DNA of 64,000 nucleotides from positions 1-64,000 of the forward strand of contig JAPKBL010000002.1 of NCBI GenBank assembly GCA_028823415.1. The letters are read 5' to 3'. The first letter of the stretch is position 1; each line of letters begins with the position of its first letter. The notes under the pieces are model-generated. The model had not been told where the DNA came from, searched no databases, and saw only the letters and a list, made by a program, of their open reading frames with translations. This document shows, piece after piece, positions 1-9,756 of this stretch. Both the position numbers and the translations under genes were made by a program. The DNA is from Mariniblastus sp. GTDB taxonomy: Bacteria; Planctomycetota; Planctomycetia; Pirellulales; Pirellulaceae.

Positions 1-39
1 CCGATTCAATCGTCCGATTCAATCGTCCGATTCAACTCG
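1..39. repeat. 13-bp tandem repeat, about three copies
   Basis: The unit ccgattcaatcgt occurs twice exactly, followed by a third degenerate copy beginning ccgattcaa. The array may extend left of the window. It lies about 60 bases upstream of the first gene. No function can be assigned. Confidence 0.8.
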
Positions 40-100
40 CGATGAACGATGAAATTCTGTATGTTCACTTTTTTCCACGTTATTCGAACGGTTTGTAATC

Positions 101-1459
101 ATGGTTTTTTTTAAAACAGTTCCCAATTTGCCCGACATGGACAAGGCGAGAATTGAACACGCCCTTCAGCGTTTAGCAGAGTGTCTGGGCATTGAGAAGT
201 TTCTCCTGCCTTACCAGGGCCTTCATTCGATGGTGGGTGTTTTTCAAACTCCCGAACAGGTCGTGGAATTTGTTGGCGGTCATTTGTCGCTTGACGTTTC
301 CGGCATTCGGGTTCTAACCGAACCTCAAGCCCTTGAAACTTCTGGTGGTGGAGGCTGAGGCGGAGGGACTTGTGAAGGTCTCGGCAGTTTGCCGGGCGAA
401 TATCATCCTGAGAAACGCCAGATTACAGTAACGACGCAGTTACGAGATGAGCCCGTACTGACCGTTGCTGCTATCGTACATCACGTGGTTCGAGATTTTC
501 TATGTCAACGGAAATTTGAATATAATCACCTGCCCGAATTTGTTGATTTGGCAGTCGTAGGGGTTGGCCTTGGTTTGCCTCTGAGTCAAATCAACTTGGT
601 CAATGAGAAAGGGCTGTTTTGGGATACAACGGAGTGGGAGACTTTCCCGCGTCCTTTCCTTGATCAACAAGACCTGGCTTACGCATTCGCTTTGTCAGCA
701 TGGGTCCGGGGGGAGACGTCGGTTCGATGGTTGGACGACGTGCCGTCGGTTATCAAAAAACCTACGCAGAAATCGTTGAAGTACCTTTCGAAAGTAAACG
801 ACTCGTTTTTTCAACCCCAGACAGGCAACGTCGAAAAACTGAAGCAGGATCAGAATGCCTGGCTTGAGACAATCTCTCAAAATTCAATCAGTGAGCAAAT
901 CATTGGGCTCCGCTATTTGCAGGTAACTAGCGACAATGACACAAGGCAGTTATCCGTTCTGCTCGACAAACTTTGCTCTGATAATCCGGCTGTTCTCTTG
1001 AATGCCATTGATACTGCCGGAGCCATGAAGACTGCGAATGTGGCGGTCGTTGATGAGTTGAATCTATTACTCGAAAACCGGAACGACCAGATTCGATCCA
1101 AGGCGATGTTCGCTCTTGCCAGATTGGCGGCGGTCGATGAAGGGGCGATTAAATTTGCGATTAAGATGCTCGAGAGCCATACTAAGTTTGTGATTTACGC
1201 TGGATTGTTGGGTCTTTCTTCTGTCAGTGCTGTCCCAGATTCGGTATTTCCTGCGGTCAATCGAGCGTTTATCCGGTCGCTTCAAATATGTGATTACGAA
1301 TTCATTGGCCTATTTGTAGGAGCTTTTCACCAGTGGGTTGATGACCCTGAGCTCTATCTGAAGAATCTATTGCAGGAGGATAGTCCAGAGTATTTTGAAA
1401 TCGCTATGGAGGCCCTAACGAGTGCACGCGAGCGACTGGTCGAGTTGGGTGCTGATTGA
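101..1459 (+). CDS. Candidate selenoprotein: glycine-loop / HEAT-repeat protein with in-frame TGA (Sec86)
   Basis: The reading frame from the ATG at 101 runs to a TGA at 356-358 and continues in the same frame, without another stop, to 1459, giving 452 residues if the TGA is read. The codons around it encode SGGGG-U-GGGTCEGLG, so the TGA sits in a glycine loop five residues before Cys91 (U-x4-C). Residues 105-190 resemble a degenerate zincin-like helix region (IVHHVVRDFL), and residues 255-400 are helical HEAT-type repeats (for example IRSKAMFALARLAAVDEGA). Without readthrough an 85-residue peptide and an unstarted 356-residue product would result. A 7-bp hairpin with a GTT loop lies 28 nt after the TGA. 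Function is unknown; a metal- or redox-active loop is an inference. The alternative is a pseudogene with a GGA-to-TGA change. Confidence 0.7.
380..396 (+). promoter_or_regulatory. SECIS-like hairpin downstream of in-frame TGA
   Basis: CTCGGCA (380-386) pairs with TGCCGGG (390-396), including one T-G wobble, leaving a three-base loop GTT. The loop begins 28 nt after the TGA at 356-358. Bacterial SECIS elements are described as a stem with G in the first two loop bases about 16-37 nt past the UGA, and this fits. Whether SelB would bind it cannot be judged from sequence alone. Confidence 0.55.
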
Positions 1460-1512
1460 ATTGGAGGGAAGTCGTCAGCAGACGAGATTCTCAATGATTT
1501 CTCTGAAAATTG

Positions 1513-2868
1513 TTAGCGTCGTCGCGACAGCGAAACTCCTTTTTCTGTTCCCTTTAGTTGGGCTTTAACCGATTCTATTCGCTGTCTGACAAATGGTTTG
1601 ATCGCCAGGGTTGGACGTTCGACGGCTAGGTTTCGCCCGCTGTCGTCGCCTTCGATTCCCATTTCAAATGAATCAAGTGCTTTGTTTCCCAGTTTCTGGA
1701 TCACCGGCGTTAGCGCATTTTTAAATTCATCGATTTGTGAAAAAATCTGTTTTTCGGTAAACGCTTTTTCCATTAAATCGATGAGGGCGATGCGATAGAG
1801 TTTGGGGAATTGCTCTGTCTCAAAAAGTCGCTCTAACAACTTTCGACGCGCGATCCAGGGGCGATTGATTTCCCAGTTGGCAAGTTGCTTTGCCGGTCTA
1901 CCGAGAGTGAAGGTGCCAAATGCTTCATTGACATCCCAAGGTAGTAGTTTCAATTTGTCTTGGGGGTTGTTGAGCAATAGGTAGTAGTTGTGAGGCATGC
2001 CAATGTAGCTGTCGATATTGGCGAGTAAACTTGTGGCAGCCAGATATCCGGCGAAGTTTTCCAGATCAACATAGTCTTGGATTTTTTCAGCAAACTCTCG
2101 GTCAGAAGCGGTTTGAATTAACCTCATGGTTTCCATGAAGCGTTGGATTGTTGGTGTATTTGTTTTTCCAATTTTCAGGTTGTACCGTTGGTAGGCATCG
2201 GGGTTCTTTCCTAGATATTCCCAGTCGTCAAGCGATTCCGGTTTAGCCAAAATGCTTTGTTGTGGATCACCCTTGAGGTTTTCTTTTAAGTAACGTTCGT
2301 CCATCTGCTCAATGACGACGTAAATGCCAAGCGGCTTTTTTTCGGCAATTCCTTCGACCGACAGCACGACATTGGCCCACCCGGTTTGAGGTGATGGCAG
2401 ACCGGCGGCCCGATACAATTCGTAGGCTAGTTTTTCTTTCATGAAAGCCGAGTCGAGAAATGCATTGGAGAGATTTAGTTTGGTTCGACCGTGCAGTTTT
2501 TGTCCTTTGATAAATCGATTCGTATCAATTTTAAAAGGCTTTTTTAAACTGCCCCGCGAGAATCGATAGGACGAGTTTCCTTTGAATCTCAGTCCCGCGT
2601 CGGGAAAGGGTTGTCCATCTATTGTGATTTCGACCTTGGCGTAATTGAATTCATTGGCGAAATCCAGTCGCTCGTTCTCGCGAGCATTTTTGCCGCGTTG
2701 GGGTTGCATGGAGTCCCACGATTCGCGTGAGACTTTCATTTCTATTTGTAAGACGTGATTGTCTTCGTAAACTGATTTCCAAAACGCATCATTGTCGTCG
2801 GCGAAAGTTGGAATGGTCGGTGCGATTACCGAAAAAAATAGTGATGCAATGATGGTGTAAGCGTTCAC
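1513..2868 (-). CDS. CotH-family secreted protein
   Basis: A 451-residue protein with an N-terminal signal peptide (cleavage expected after PTFA). The body matches the CotH kinase-like family: an N-terminal beta region with HVLQIEMKVSRESWDSM and the conserved RFKGNSSYRF, then KKPFKIDTNRF, LNLSNAFLDSAFMKEKLAYE and YVVIEQMDERYLKE, and the active-site-like LLPWDVNEAFG. CotH proteins are atypical kinases; in Bacillus CotH phosphorylates spore-coat proteins. In planctomycetes secreted members are common and their substrate is unknown. It is transcribed alone, convergent with the HEAT protein and divergent from the ThuA gene. Confidence 0.85.
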   Translation of the reverse strand: MNAYTIIASLFFSVIAPTIPTFADDNDAFWKSVYEDNHVLQIEMKVSRESWDSMQPQRGKNARENERLDFANEFNYAKVEITIDGQPFPDAGLRFKGNSSYRFSRGSLKKPFKIDTNRFIKGQKLHGRTKLNLSNAFLDSAFMKEKLAYELYRAAGLPSPQTGWANVVLSVEGIAEKKPLGIYVVIEQMDERYLKENLKGDPQQSILAKPESLDDWEYLGKNPDAYQRYNLKIGKTNTPTIQRFMETMRLIQTASDREFAEKIQDYVDLENFAGYLAATSLLANIDSYIGMPHNYYLLLNNPQDKLKLLPWDVNEAFGTFTLGRPAKQLANWEINRPWIARRKLLERLFETEQFPKLYRIALIDLMEKAFTEKQIFSQIDEFKNALTPVIQKLGNKALDSFEMGIEGDDSGRNLAVERPTLAIKPFVRQRIESVKAQLKGTEKGVSLSRRR

Positions 2869-3241
2869 ATTGGTTCCTGTAGGCGTGCGAGTCGAATTAA
2901 GGGGAGATAGGATTGGGTAAATCGAGAGGGAAGTATGTTATCTGCGGCCAAGAACCAAAGCTATGTAGAACGAAGTTCTAATTCTACTGGGACGCTGGAA
3001 CTAAGTTGATGGCCAGCAAGTTTGTTGTCAATGAGTAATTTGAAGACTAGTTGTTTGGATTAGATTGCGTGTGTCTTTGGACTGTAACATAACAAAGTTT
3101 CCGTTGGTTGGGGGATTTCTCGTTTGGTCATTCGGTCCCAATTTCAATTCTTGAAAAGGTCTCCCATCGAGGGTGCTGGAAGGTTAAGATGGGGGTCAGG
3201 AATTCAATAACAGAGTTTGATTTACCCTAGTGAGAGTCATT
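2869..3241. other. Intergenic region between divergent genes
   Basis: This 373-base stretch must hold the promoters of the CotH and ThuA genes. A short inverted repeat, TAGAAC-GAA-GTTCTA, lies at 2966-2980 and might be an operator, but nothing else supports that. No coding signal was seen. Confidence 0.4.
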
Positions 3242-4489
3242 ATGAATCACGTTTGCATACGGTCTTTTTTTGGTGGCGCTGTGGCGCTGTTATTGTTCTT
3301 TAGCGCTGGTGTTGGCTTTGCCCAGTTGTTTGAAGTTAAACCGGCGGTTGTTGAGAAAATAGAAAAAGCATTGCCAAAATCATCACCGGCAAAACCTAAA
3401 AAACCTCGGAAGGTATTGGTTTTTTCTAAAACCAGCGGCTTTCGTCACGGTTCGATTCCAGTCGGCGCCAAATCCATTGTGATGTTGGGTGAAAAGACAG
3501 GTGCCTTTGAAGCGGTGCATAGTGAAGATGATTCAATGTTTGAACCAGAATCACTGAATCAATTTGATGCCGTGATCATGTTAAATACAACAGGAAAGTT
3601 GTTTCTTCCCAAACCGATGCCCAAGGATCCTGCGGAAAAAGCCAAGGCGCTCGAGCGGGAAAAACGATTGAAGAAGAGCTTGGTTGATTTCGTGAAGGGT
3701 GGCAAAGGTCTTGCCGGGACCCATTCCGCGACAGACACTTACAAGAATTGGAAAGAATACAACGACATGATGGGGGGCGCTTTCGATGGCCATCCATGGC
3801 ACGAACCTGTTCCCGTTCGTCTGCTCGATGCGAGCCACCCTTTAAATAAGGTATTTAAAGGCGAGGGATTCACAATTACTGACGAGATCTATCAGTTTAG
3901 AGAAGACACAGCCAAACCATCGGATCGCCGGTTGTTATTGACGCTCGACCCGGGTTTCAAGAAATTAAACAAAGGCAAAAGGAAGGATCGTAATTATCCG
4001 ATTAGTTGGATCGACAAGTATGGCGAGGGGCGAATTTTTTATTGTTCGCTCGGGCATCGCGACGAAATTTATTACAACCCTGTGATCCTGGAACACTATC
4101 TGGCTGGATTCCAATATGCGATTGGAGACCTCGATGCAGACGCTACACCGCTATCGACTTCCGACGAAGCTGTCGATATCTCGGGTGAATGGGACGTTTC
4201 CGCTGAAACGGGACAGGGCGACATGGAGTCTATTTGGGAATTTAAAAAAACGGATGACGGGATTTCCGGAGCGACGATTTCCGATGGTGCACGCAAGCCT
4301 CTTGCCAATTTAAACCTAAGCGGAAAAGAATTGCAATTCGATATGAATGTCGAATTGCAGGGCATGTCAATTACTATCGAAGTCAAAGCCGAATTTGAAA
4401 GTGACAAAGCAGCGGGCTCATGGGTGGCCTTTAACGATGCCGGAGAAGAGCTTGCCAATGGCACTCTCTCAGCGACGAAATCCAAATAG
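3242..4489 (+). CDS. ThuA-domain secreted protein
   Basis: About 415 residues. The start at 3242 is preferred over the upstream GTG at 3230 because a GAGAG ribosome-binding sequence precedes it and the signal peptide then begins correctly, ending near VGFAQ. Residues 45-290 are a ThuA (trehalose-utilisation-like, glutamine-amidotransferase fold) domain: KVLVFSKTSGFRHGSIPVG, GLAGTHSATDTY, DEIYQF and a terminal GRIFYCSLGHRDEI. A C-terminal beta domain of about 110 residues (ISGEWDVSAETGQGDMESIW) resembles small lipocalin-like add-ons seen on planctomycete secreted enzymes. ThuA proteins are linked to carbohydrate use, but the catalytic role is not established. A second, unrelated-looking ThuA gene is at 25.7 kb. 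Confidence 0.87.
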   Translation: MNHVCIRSFFGGAVALLLFFSAGVGFAQLFEVKPAVVEKIEKALPKSSPAKPKKPRKVLVFSKTSGFRHGSIPVGAKSIVMLGEKTGAFEAVHSEDDSMFEPESLNQFDAVIMLNTTGKLFLPKPMPKDPAEKAKALEREKRLKKSLVDFVKGGKGLAGTHSATDTYKNWKEYNDMMGGAFDGHPWHEPVPVRLLDASHPLNKVFKGEGFTITDEIYQFREDTAKPSDRRLLLTLDPGFKKLNKGKRKDRNYPISWIDKYGEGRIFYCSLGHRDEIYYNPVILEHYLAGFQYAIGDLDADATPLSTSDEAVDISGEWDVSAETGQGDMESIWEFKKTDDGISGATISDGARKPLANLNLSGKELQFDMNVELQGMSITIEVKAEFESDKAAGSWVAFNDAGEELANGTLSATKSK

Positions 4490-4500
4490 CTTTATACGGT

Positions 4501-4917
4501 GTTCTTGAAGAAAATTACTTATCTATTGAGAACGGTCCGAGTTGCTCGGACGCCAATCACCTAAAAAGTCGCCCAGAATCCAGCGACCGACTGGGGGTGT
4601 GCATTGCCGCCTTCCCGTCGTTGCATTTTTCTCATGTGATTATTCTGGTGTGGTATTTTCGATTTTCGAATTTTCCTTTCACCGTGTCTGTTTTGTTTAT
4701 TTTAGTCACAGGGTTGAGTGCCATCTATTTTACATGGCACTATTGCGTCGATTTGTTCGGCGGAATTGCTGTGCCCCGCACGATTTTTTTTCGCATTAAT
4801 GGATTGGAGCCCAATCCTAGATTCTTTGTCGAGAACCATGCGTCTTTTTTGAACGCGCAGGGTGAGTTTTTTTTGATGAAGAGTGAGGGCCAGTTCAGTT
4901 GGTATTGGGCCCAATGA
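4501..4917 (+). pseudogene. Decayed PAP2-like (phosphatidic acid phosphatase / Aur1-type) remnant
   Basis: The frame through 4597-4800 encodes VCIAAFPSLHFSHVII, a hydrophobic segment, then GLSAIYFTWHYCVDLFGGIAV. These match the FPSLH and Y-x-x-WHY-x-x-D motifs that form the active site of PAP2 / inositolphosphotransferase-like membrane enzymes. The N-terminal half of such a protein (several membrane helices) is absent; the frame is open upstream only to about 4490, where the ThuA gene ends. The tail after position 4800 has no family resemblance. I read it as the 3' remnant of a lost gene, not a functional one. Confidence 0.55.
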
Positions 4918-5119
4918 AGATCCTAACCAAATGGAAATTAGGGTTCCACGGATACCGATTTTGATTCGAATAAAAGGTTCCGAAGCTGAGTCTGCGAAAG
5001 GGATTTAGTTTTCGGGGATTTGTTTTTCATATACTTCGTGTCCGCTTCCCCCTCGCGGATATGGTGGAATTCAGGCAAGTTACTCTGAGGACCGTGAAGC
5101 CCCTGCCCCTCTCAGGGAT

Positions 5120-5569
5120 TTGGACACCGAGACGGAATCAAGTCACGTACGGTTACCGGGGGCCATTGAATTTAGTTTTGCTGAGGATTGCGGCTTTAAC
5201 GAATCCAGTTTTGAGAATTTTGGTGGCGGAGCGATCTATTTCGGAAGGCAGACTAATGATTGTTTTCTCAAATCATCGCATGTCGAGGATGTTGGAGGCT
5301 GTGGTGTCATGATTGGTGAAACGTTAACGCGGCTTGACCCTGAGGCTAATTCGCTCGTGGCCCAGGGGAATATAATCTCGGACACGCAATGCAGTTCAAT
5401 GCGGTTTCATTTGGCGGGAGAAAACACACTGAAACCAAATCAGTGCTTTCACAAATCGAACGTTGAGCCCTTGGAATTCAACAACACGCCAGAGGGAAAT
5501 ATCAAAAATCTCGATAACGTTTTTGTGGTTGAGGATCGCTCCAGTGATCAACTTGAGGCCGGTCGTTAA
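5120..5569 (+). pseudogene. Right-handed beta-helix protein fragment
   Basis: About 150 codons encode a piece typical of planctomycete parallel beta-helix proteins: LPGAIEFSFAEDCGF, ENFGGGAIYFG, DVGGCGVMIGE and NIISDTQC, with the regular turn spacing and repeated G-x-G-V/I cores of that fold. Whole proteins of the family are several hundred residues with a signal peptide, and both are missing here. The last third has lost the repeat pattern. There is no convincing start; the first in-frame candidate is a TTG. It lies just after the PAP2 remnant, so 4.5-5.6 kb appears to be decaying sequence. Confidence 0.5.
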
Positions 5570-5601
5570 ACGCCTGTTGTTCAACGAGACACAAAAAAAT
5601 A

Positions 5602-5629
5602 CGCCGGGACTCACCAAGCGAGCCCGACG
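5602..5629 (-). terminator. Rho-independent terminator of subtilase 1
   Basis: On the minus strand CGTCGGGCTC pairs with GAGTCCCGGCG (one bulged base) around a 7-base loop, followed directly by TATTTTTTT. It lies 20 bases beyond the stop of the minus-strand subtilase gene. Confidence 0.8.
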
Positions 5630-5649
5630 TAGATTGTACTGACGTGCGT

Positions 5650-8600
5650 CTAACTCAATTGTGCCGCAAATGCGTCGTCAACGATTTTGAATAAACCACT
5701 GAATTCCGCTCGGTTATTGCCGTCGACTGTTTTTCCAGTTTCCGAATCTTCTTTTCCGCTGAACAGATCATCACTTAAAGTACCCTCCCAGAAACGATCC
5801 AGCGGCTCGGAATTCAACCGATGAGCATTGGCAAGACTATTGATGTTCTTGCCGGAGTTCGACGATTCCTGAGAGAACAATGGTGTCTTGGCGGTAGTGA
5901 AGGATGGCTGGAACGATTTCGAAAATCCGTCGACGTTACTTCCAAGCAATGGCGTGAAGTTACCGGACATGAACGCTGAAGTTCCGACCGGTTGAGTACT
6001 GAAGAACATTTGGTCAATGCTCACCGTGTCTCGAACGGAATTGCCAGATGTAGCGGGGTCGGTGTCAACGACTTTCACAATGATATCGCCCGAGATGGCT
6101 GAATTAAGGTTTACCGAATAGGTTGCAAATTGTCCGCTGTTTACCACCACTAGGTCGTTCCAGCTAGTTCCGCCATCTTCCGAGTAAGAGAATGCAAAGT
6201 CATCCCCTTCGGTGTTATTACTTCGTGCGGCGTCCACATGGAAACTGACGGCTCCGCCGACACCATTGAACGTCCAGCGGTGATCCATCAGGGTTACCTT
6301 ATTACGGCCCTTACCCTCTCGTTTTTCTTCAATTGTTTCAACGACATTGTCATCCCCCGAGGTTTGAAGGAAACTGTTTTGAATGATCGTTCCCTTGAGG
6401 GTGTTTTCCGAGCTTGCATAAGTGTAAGGCGGAATGTCGTCATCCGAAATGGTGACTGTTGCAGCGTCGCTTGAGCCGACCTGATAGTCATAGGATGCAT
6501 CTTCAATCAAGGTGAGAACAACCGTTTCCGCTCCCTCCGAAGCCGTATCGTCAATCGGGTTTACCGTGATGGAGATGGAGTTAGAGCCCGCAGGTATTAC
6601 AGCGGTTCCCGACAGTGGTGAGTAATCGGCACCGGAGGTTGCTGACCCTCCAACACTGTAAAAGACCGTCATGTCACTTGTCGTGGTCTCTCTTGATATG
6701 GTGAATTCTCCAGAGTTTCCTACGTTCTCTACCGCATTGGGATCAGTTGCGATTACTGAAACTGTTTCTCGTAGATCTGACGGTGCGGTCTCAAAATACA
6801 TAAGATCGATTACGATTGAATCGAGATTGGGACTTGATTTTCTATTGGCCGGTGTGCGGTCAGTGTCAATGACACGAACAAGCACATCCCCCGTGATCGA
6901 TAGATTTTCGGCGGTAATGGTTTGATAGGGGGATGTTTGGCTGATGGTTCCTAGCGAGGTCCAATTACTGCCATTATCAATGGAATACTCAAAATTGAAA
7001 TTGTCATCGGCATTATTCGATTGATAGGCATCAACGCTAAATGCATTGGCACCGTCGAGGCCCGGAAACGACCAGCGGTACTCAAGGGCACTTCCGAGTT
7101 TAGTTTTTCTACCGGGGTCGACGTCAATTTCTACTTCAGAGAGCGTCTGTTGGCCCGCGTCACTTTGGTGTGTGTCAACAATCGAACCATCGATGGTAGC
7201 GCCGACGATGAGACCACCAGTGTAGTTGATGTCAGCGTAGGCCCGAACAATGGCCGGTATGACCGCTACGGTTACCGTTGCTAGGTCTGTTGCTCCGTCG
7301 TTGTCACCGACGAGATAGGTAAATGAATCGGAACCATTGTAACTCGGATTGGGAGTGTAAATAACTTGATCGCCATCGATCGTTGCAGTGCCGTTTGTTG
7401 GAATGGATACCTCAATAATCGACAGGACATCTCCTGCATCAACATCGGAATCGTTGGCCAGTACGCCAATCGTCGTTGGAATGCCAGTCGAAGTCGAGCC
7501 ACCGTCATCAGCGGCAACAGGCGCGTCATTCACAGGAGTTACCACTATGGACACGGTCGCTGTATCAGTGCCGTTTTTGCCATCGCTAATCGAGTATGTA
7601 AATGATTCGGTTCCATTGAAGTTGAGCAGTGGCGTATACGTAATGTCGGTCCCGTTGTTGATTACGACTCCCGAGCCTCCGTATGCGACCGCCGTGATTG
7701 TCAATGAATCCCCGTCGCCGTCGGTGTCATTTCCGAGGACGTTAAAGGTCATTGCCCCCGGATCTTCCGAAACCGTTTCGTTGTCGTCATTGGCAACCGG
7801 ACTCAGGTTCACTTCATTAACGGTGACCGTTACCATTGCCGAATCGGTTAAATCACCATCGCTCGCCGTGTAACTGAACGAATCGCCTCCAACGAATCCA
7901 GTGGTCGGGGTATAGGTAACCGTTCCGTCACCATTGTCAACGACGGCGCCATTGGCGGGTTGGTTAACAGAATCGACGGTCAATGAATCCCCATCGACGT
8001 CGCTGTCATTTGAAATCACATTAATTAAGACGGCAGTGTCTTGGTTGGTGACCGAGGCGTCATCGGCAGCTACGGGATTATCGTTTACCGCATTGACCGT
8101 GATGGCAACTGAGGCGGTGTCGGTGTTTCCGTTTCCATCATTGATGGTGTAATTGAATGAATCGCTACCGTTAAAGTTAGCATCGGGTGTATAGGTCAAA
8201 ACACCGTTGTTGGCCGATACCGATCCGTTGGATGGGTTGGTGAAAGACTGAACCGAGAGCGTGTCATTCTCAGGGTCGGTATCATTCTGAAGCACGTTTA
8301 TCGCAACGAATGAATCCTCGTCGACGGTTGCCGTATCATTCGCGGCTACCGGAGGGGAGTTCGTTGAACTGGTGATCGCCGTCATCGCGAGTCCCAAGTC
8401 AAGCACACCATTGGTCACAAGATTGAGATGGTCTGCCCGCGTGTTATTGAGAATTGCGTCTTTGATTTCGAGATAAGACATGTCGGGCCGCTCAGCCCAC
8501 AGCAAAGCGGCGGCGCCGGCAACATGTGGCGAAGCCATTGATGTTCCCGAAAGGTAAACGTAGCCGTCGTTCGTATAGGTACTCGCAATTGAGGTTCCCG

Positions 8601-9756
8601 GTGCAGCAATTTGAACCGATTCATCTCCCCAGTGTGAGTAAGTGGCGAATGCTCCGCCTTCGTCGATTGCTGCGACGGTGATTACATTGTCGTGTACTTT
8701 ACTATACTCAGCCGGCCAGGAATTAAAGCTCCCGTCCATGTCGGAAGCTGGAATTCCGGTTCGCGAATTACCCGCGGCAACAATATAAAGCACACCAGCA
8801 TCCTTGGCGCGGCCAATCGCCGCGGACATGACACTGCTGCCTCCGACATTGGTTCCCGCATAGCCGTAACTATTGTTGGTGATCTTCGCCCCGTTGTCCG
8901 TTGCGTAATCAATCGCTCGTGCGACATCGGCGTTGCTGCCATTTCCAATGACTTTGAGCGACATTAGGCTCGCATCCCAGCCAACTCCGGCGACACCAAT
9001 TGAGTTATTTCCTTGAGCTCCAATGGTTCCCGCGACGTGGGTTCCGTGCCCATTGTCGTCCATGGGATCACTGTCGTCGTTGTCGAAGTCGTAGCCGTAG
9101 AAGTCATCGACGTAGCCGTTGTTGTCGTCGTCGATGCCGTTGCCAGCGATCTCACCGCTGTTCGTCCAGATGTTGGGTTGGAGATCAGGGTGGTCATACT
9201 GAACGCCACTGTCGATCACGCCAACAATGATCGAAGAACTGTCAGTTCTTGTATCCCAGGCCGATTCGGCGTTGATGTTCGGCGGCCCCCACTGAACCCC
9301 CCCGTAGTACTGGTCATTGGGAACGGCGGTGGATTCCATTAAGTAGTTTGGTTCGGCAAAATCGACGGCGTCGAGTGAGTTGTAGTAATCAATGAGATCC
9401 GGAATGCTTTGGCCTGCGATGACTGGAATCTCAAAGAGCTGACCGTCAGCACGAAATCCTTCCCCGAGCGATGCTGAGAGAATCGCATTGTGATTCATCA
9501 TTTCGACGTAGTTCGTTTTTTGAAGCTCGTCAACGGAGACATCGTCTTGGAAACGGACGAGGATTTCGGTGCTCGAATAATCGGACGGCGCGAGTTGGCT
9601 AAAATCGACAGTGTAGGTCGCCAGTAAATTTCTTTGTTCTAAAATCTCGTAGGCGTCACCAACTGAAAGTTTTGAATTGCCCTGCCGTTTACGCTTAAAG
9701 GTTTGCTTAGAAAAACTACGGCGAGGCTTGCCGGATGAGCGAGATTTTTTTTTCAT
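5650..9756 (-). CDS. Giant secreted subtilase (S8) with cadherin-like and Calx-beta repeats
   Basis: About 1368 residues from the ATG at 9756, chosen because it opens with the basic MKKKSRSSGKPRR leader; a further in-frame ATG is at 9798. A basic N-terminus leads to YEILEQRNLLATY, a variant of the LE.R.LLA motif found at the start of large planctomycete extracellular proteins. A peptidase S8 domain follows with D182 (VIDSGVQ), H237 (GHGTHVAG) and S406 (SGTSMASPH), preceded by an inhibitor-like propeptide. Next come about four Ig/cadherin-like repeats of the VDEDSFVAINVLQNDTD type, a jelly-roll-like stretch, and a Calx-beta domain (GGSATSGADYSPLSGTAVI). It probably degrades extracellular protein. 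The 5' 1.8 kb is apparently identical to the paralogue at 10.9-14.5 kb. Confidence 0.9.
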   Translation of the reverse strand: MKKKSRSSGKPRRSFSKQTFKRKRQGNSKLSVGDAYEILEQRNLLATYTVDFSQLAPSDYSSTEILVRFQDDVSVDELQKTNYVEMMNHNAILSASLGEGFRADGQLFEIPVIAGQSIPDLIDYYNSLDAVDFAEPNYLMESTAVPNDQYYGGVQWGPPNINAESAWDTRTDSSSIIVGVIDSGVQYDHPDLQPNIWTNSGEIAGNGIDDDNNGYVDDFYGYDFDNDDSDPMDDNGHGTHVAGTIGAQGNNSIGVAGVGWDASLMSLKVIGNGSNADVARAIDYATDNGAKITNNSYGYAGTNVGGSSVMSAAIGRAKDAGVLYIVAAGNSRTGIPASDMDGSFNSWPAEYSKVHDNVITVAAIDEGGAFATYSHWGDESVQIAAPGTSIASTYTNDGYVYLSGTSMASPHVAGAAALLWAERPDMSYLEIKDAILNNTRADHLNLVTNGVLDLGLAMTAITSSTNSPPVAANDTATVDEDSFVAINVLQNDTDPENDTLSVQSFTNPSNGSVSANNGVLTYTPDANFNGSDSFNYTINDGNGNTDTASVAITVNAVNDNPVAADDASVTNQDTAVLINVISNDSDVDGDSLTVDSVNQPANGAVVDNGDGTVTYTPTTGFVGGDSFSYTASDGDLTDSAMVTVTVNEVNLSPVANDDNETVSEDPGAMTFNVLGNDTDGDGDSLTITAVAYGGSGVVINNGTDITYTPLLNFNGTESFTYSISDGKNGTDTATVSIVVTPVNDAPVAADDGGSTSTGIPTTIGVLANDSDVDAGDVLSIIEVSIPTNGTATIDGDQVIYTPNPSYNGSDSFTYLVGDNDGATDLATVTVAVIPAIVRAYADINYTGGLIVGATIDGSIVDTHQSDAGQQTLSEVEIDVDPGRKTKLGSALEYRWSFPGLDGANAFSVDAYQSNNADDNFNFEYSIDNGSNWTSLGTISQTSPYQTITAENLSITGDVLVRVIDTDRTPANRKSSPNLDSIVIDLMYFETAPSDLRETVSVIATDPNAVENVGNSGEFTISRETTTSDMTVFYSVGGSATSGADYSPLSGTAVIPAGSNSISITVNPIDDTASEGAETVVLTLIEDASYDYQVGSSDAATVTISDDDIPPYTYASSENTLKGTIIQNSFLQTSGDDNVVETIEEKREGKGRNKVTLMDHRWTFNGVGGAVSFHVDAARSNNTEGDDFAFSYSEDGGTSWNDLVVVNSGQFATYSVNLNSAISGDIIVKVVDTDPATSGNSVRDTVSIDQMFFSTQPVGTSAFMSGNFTPLLGSNVDGFSKSFQPSFTTAKTPLFSQESSNSGKNINSLANAHRLNSEPLDRFWEGTLSDDLFSGKEDSETGKTVDGNNRAEFSGLFKIVDDAFAAQLS
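7905..9684. repeat. Direct repeat copy A (1.78 kb), inside subtilase 1
   Basis: From 7905 to 9684 the sequence matches 12700-14479 at a constant offset of 4795 bases, with no difference seen wherever I compared it. Similarity continues at lower identity to about 7840. The block covers the conserved N-terminal motif, the whole S8 domain and the first two cadherin-like repeats of both proteins. It breaks sharply at the shared codons for KQGNSKL. Confidence 0.92.

Noticed and set aside
2966-2980. TAGAAC-GAA-GTTCTA palindrome as a LexA box
   Set aside because: The GAAC/GTTC half sites are three bases apart instead of four, and no SOS gene is adjacent.
5030-5170. Group II intron-like string (gtcacgtacggtt)
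   Set aside because: The same bases encode the conserved HVRLPGAIEF start of the beta-helix fragment, and no reverse transcriptase or domain V was found.
9013-9342. Antisense open frames rich in Val or Arg inside the subtilase repeats
   Set aside because: They are by-products of the GAC/GAT-rich calcium-loop codons of the S8 domain and recur identically in the second copy.
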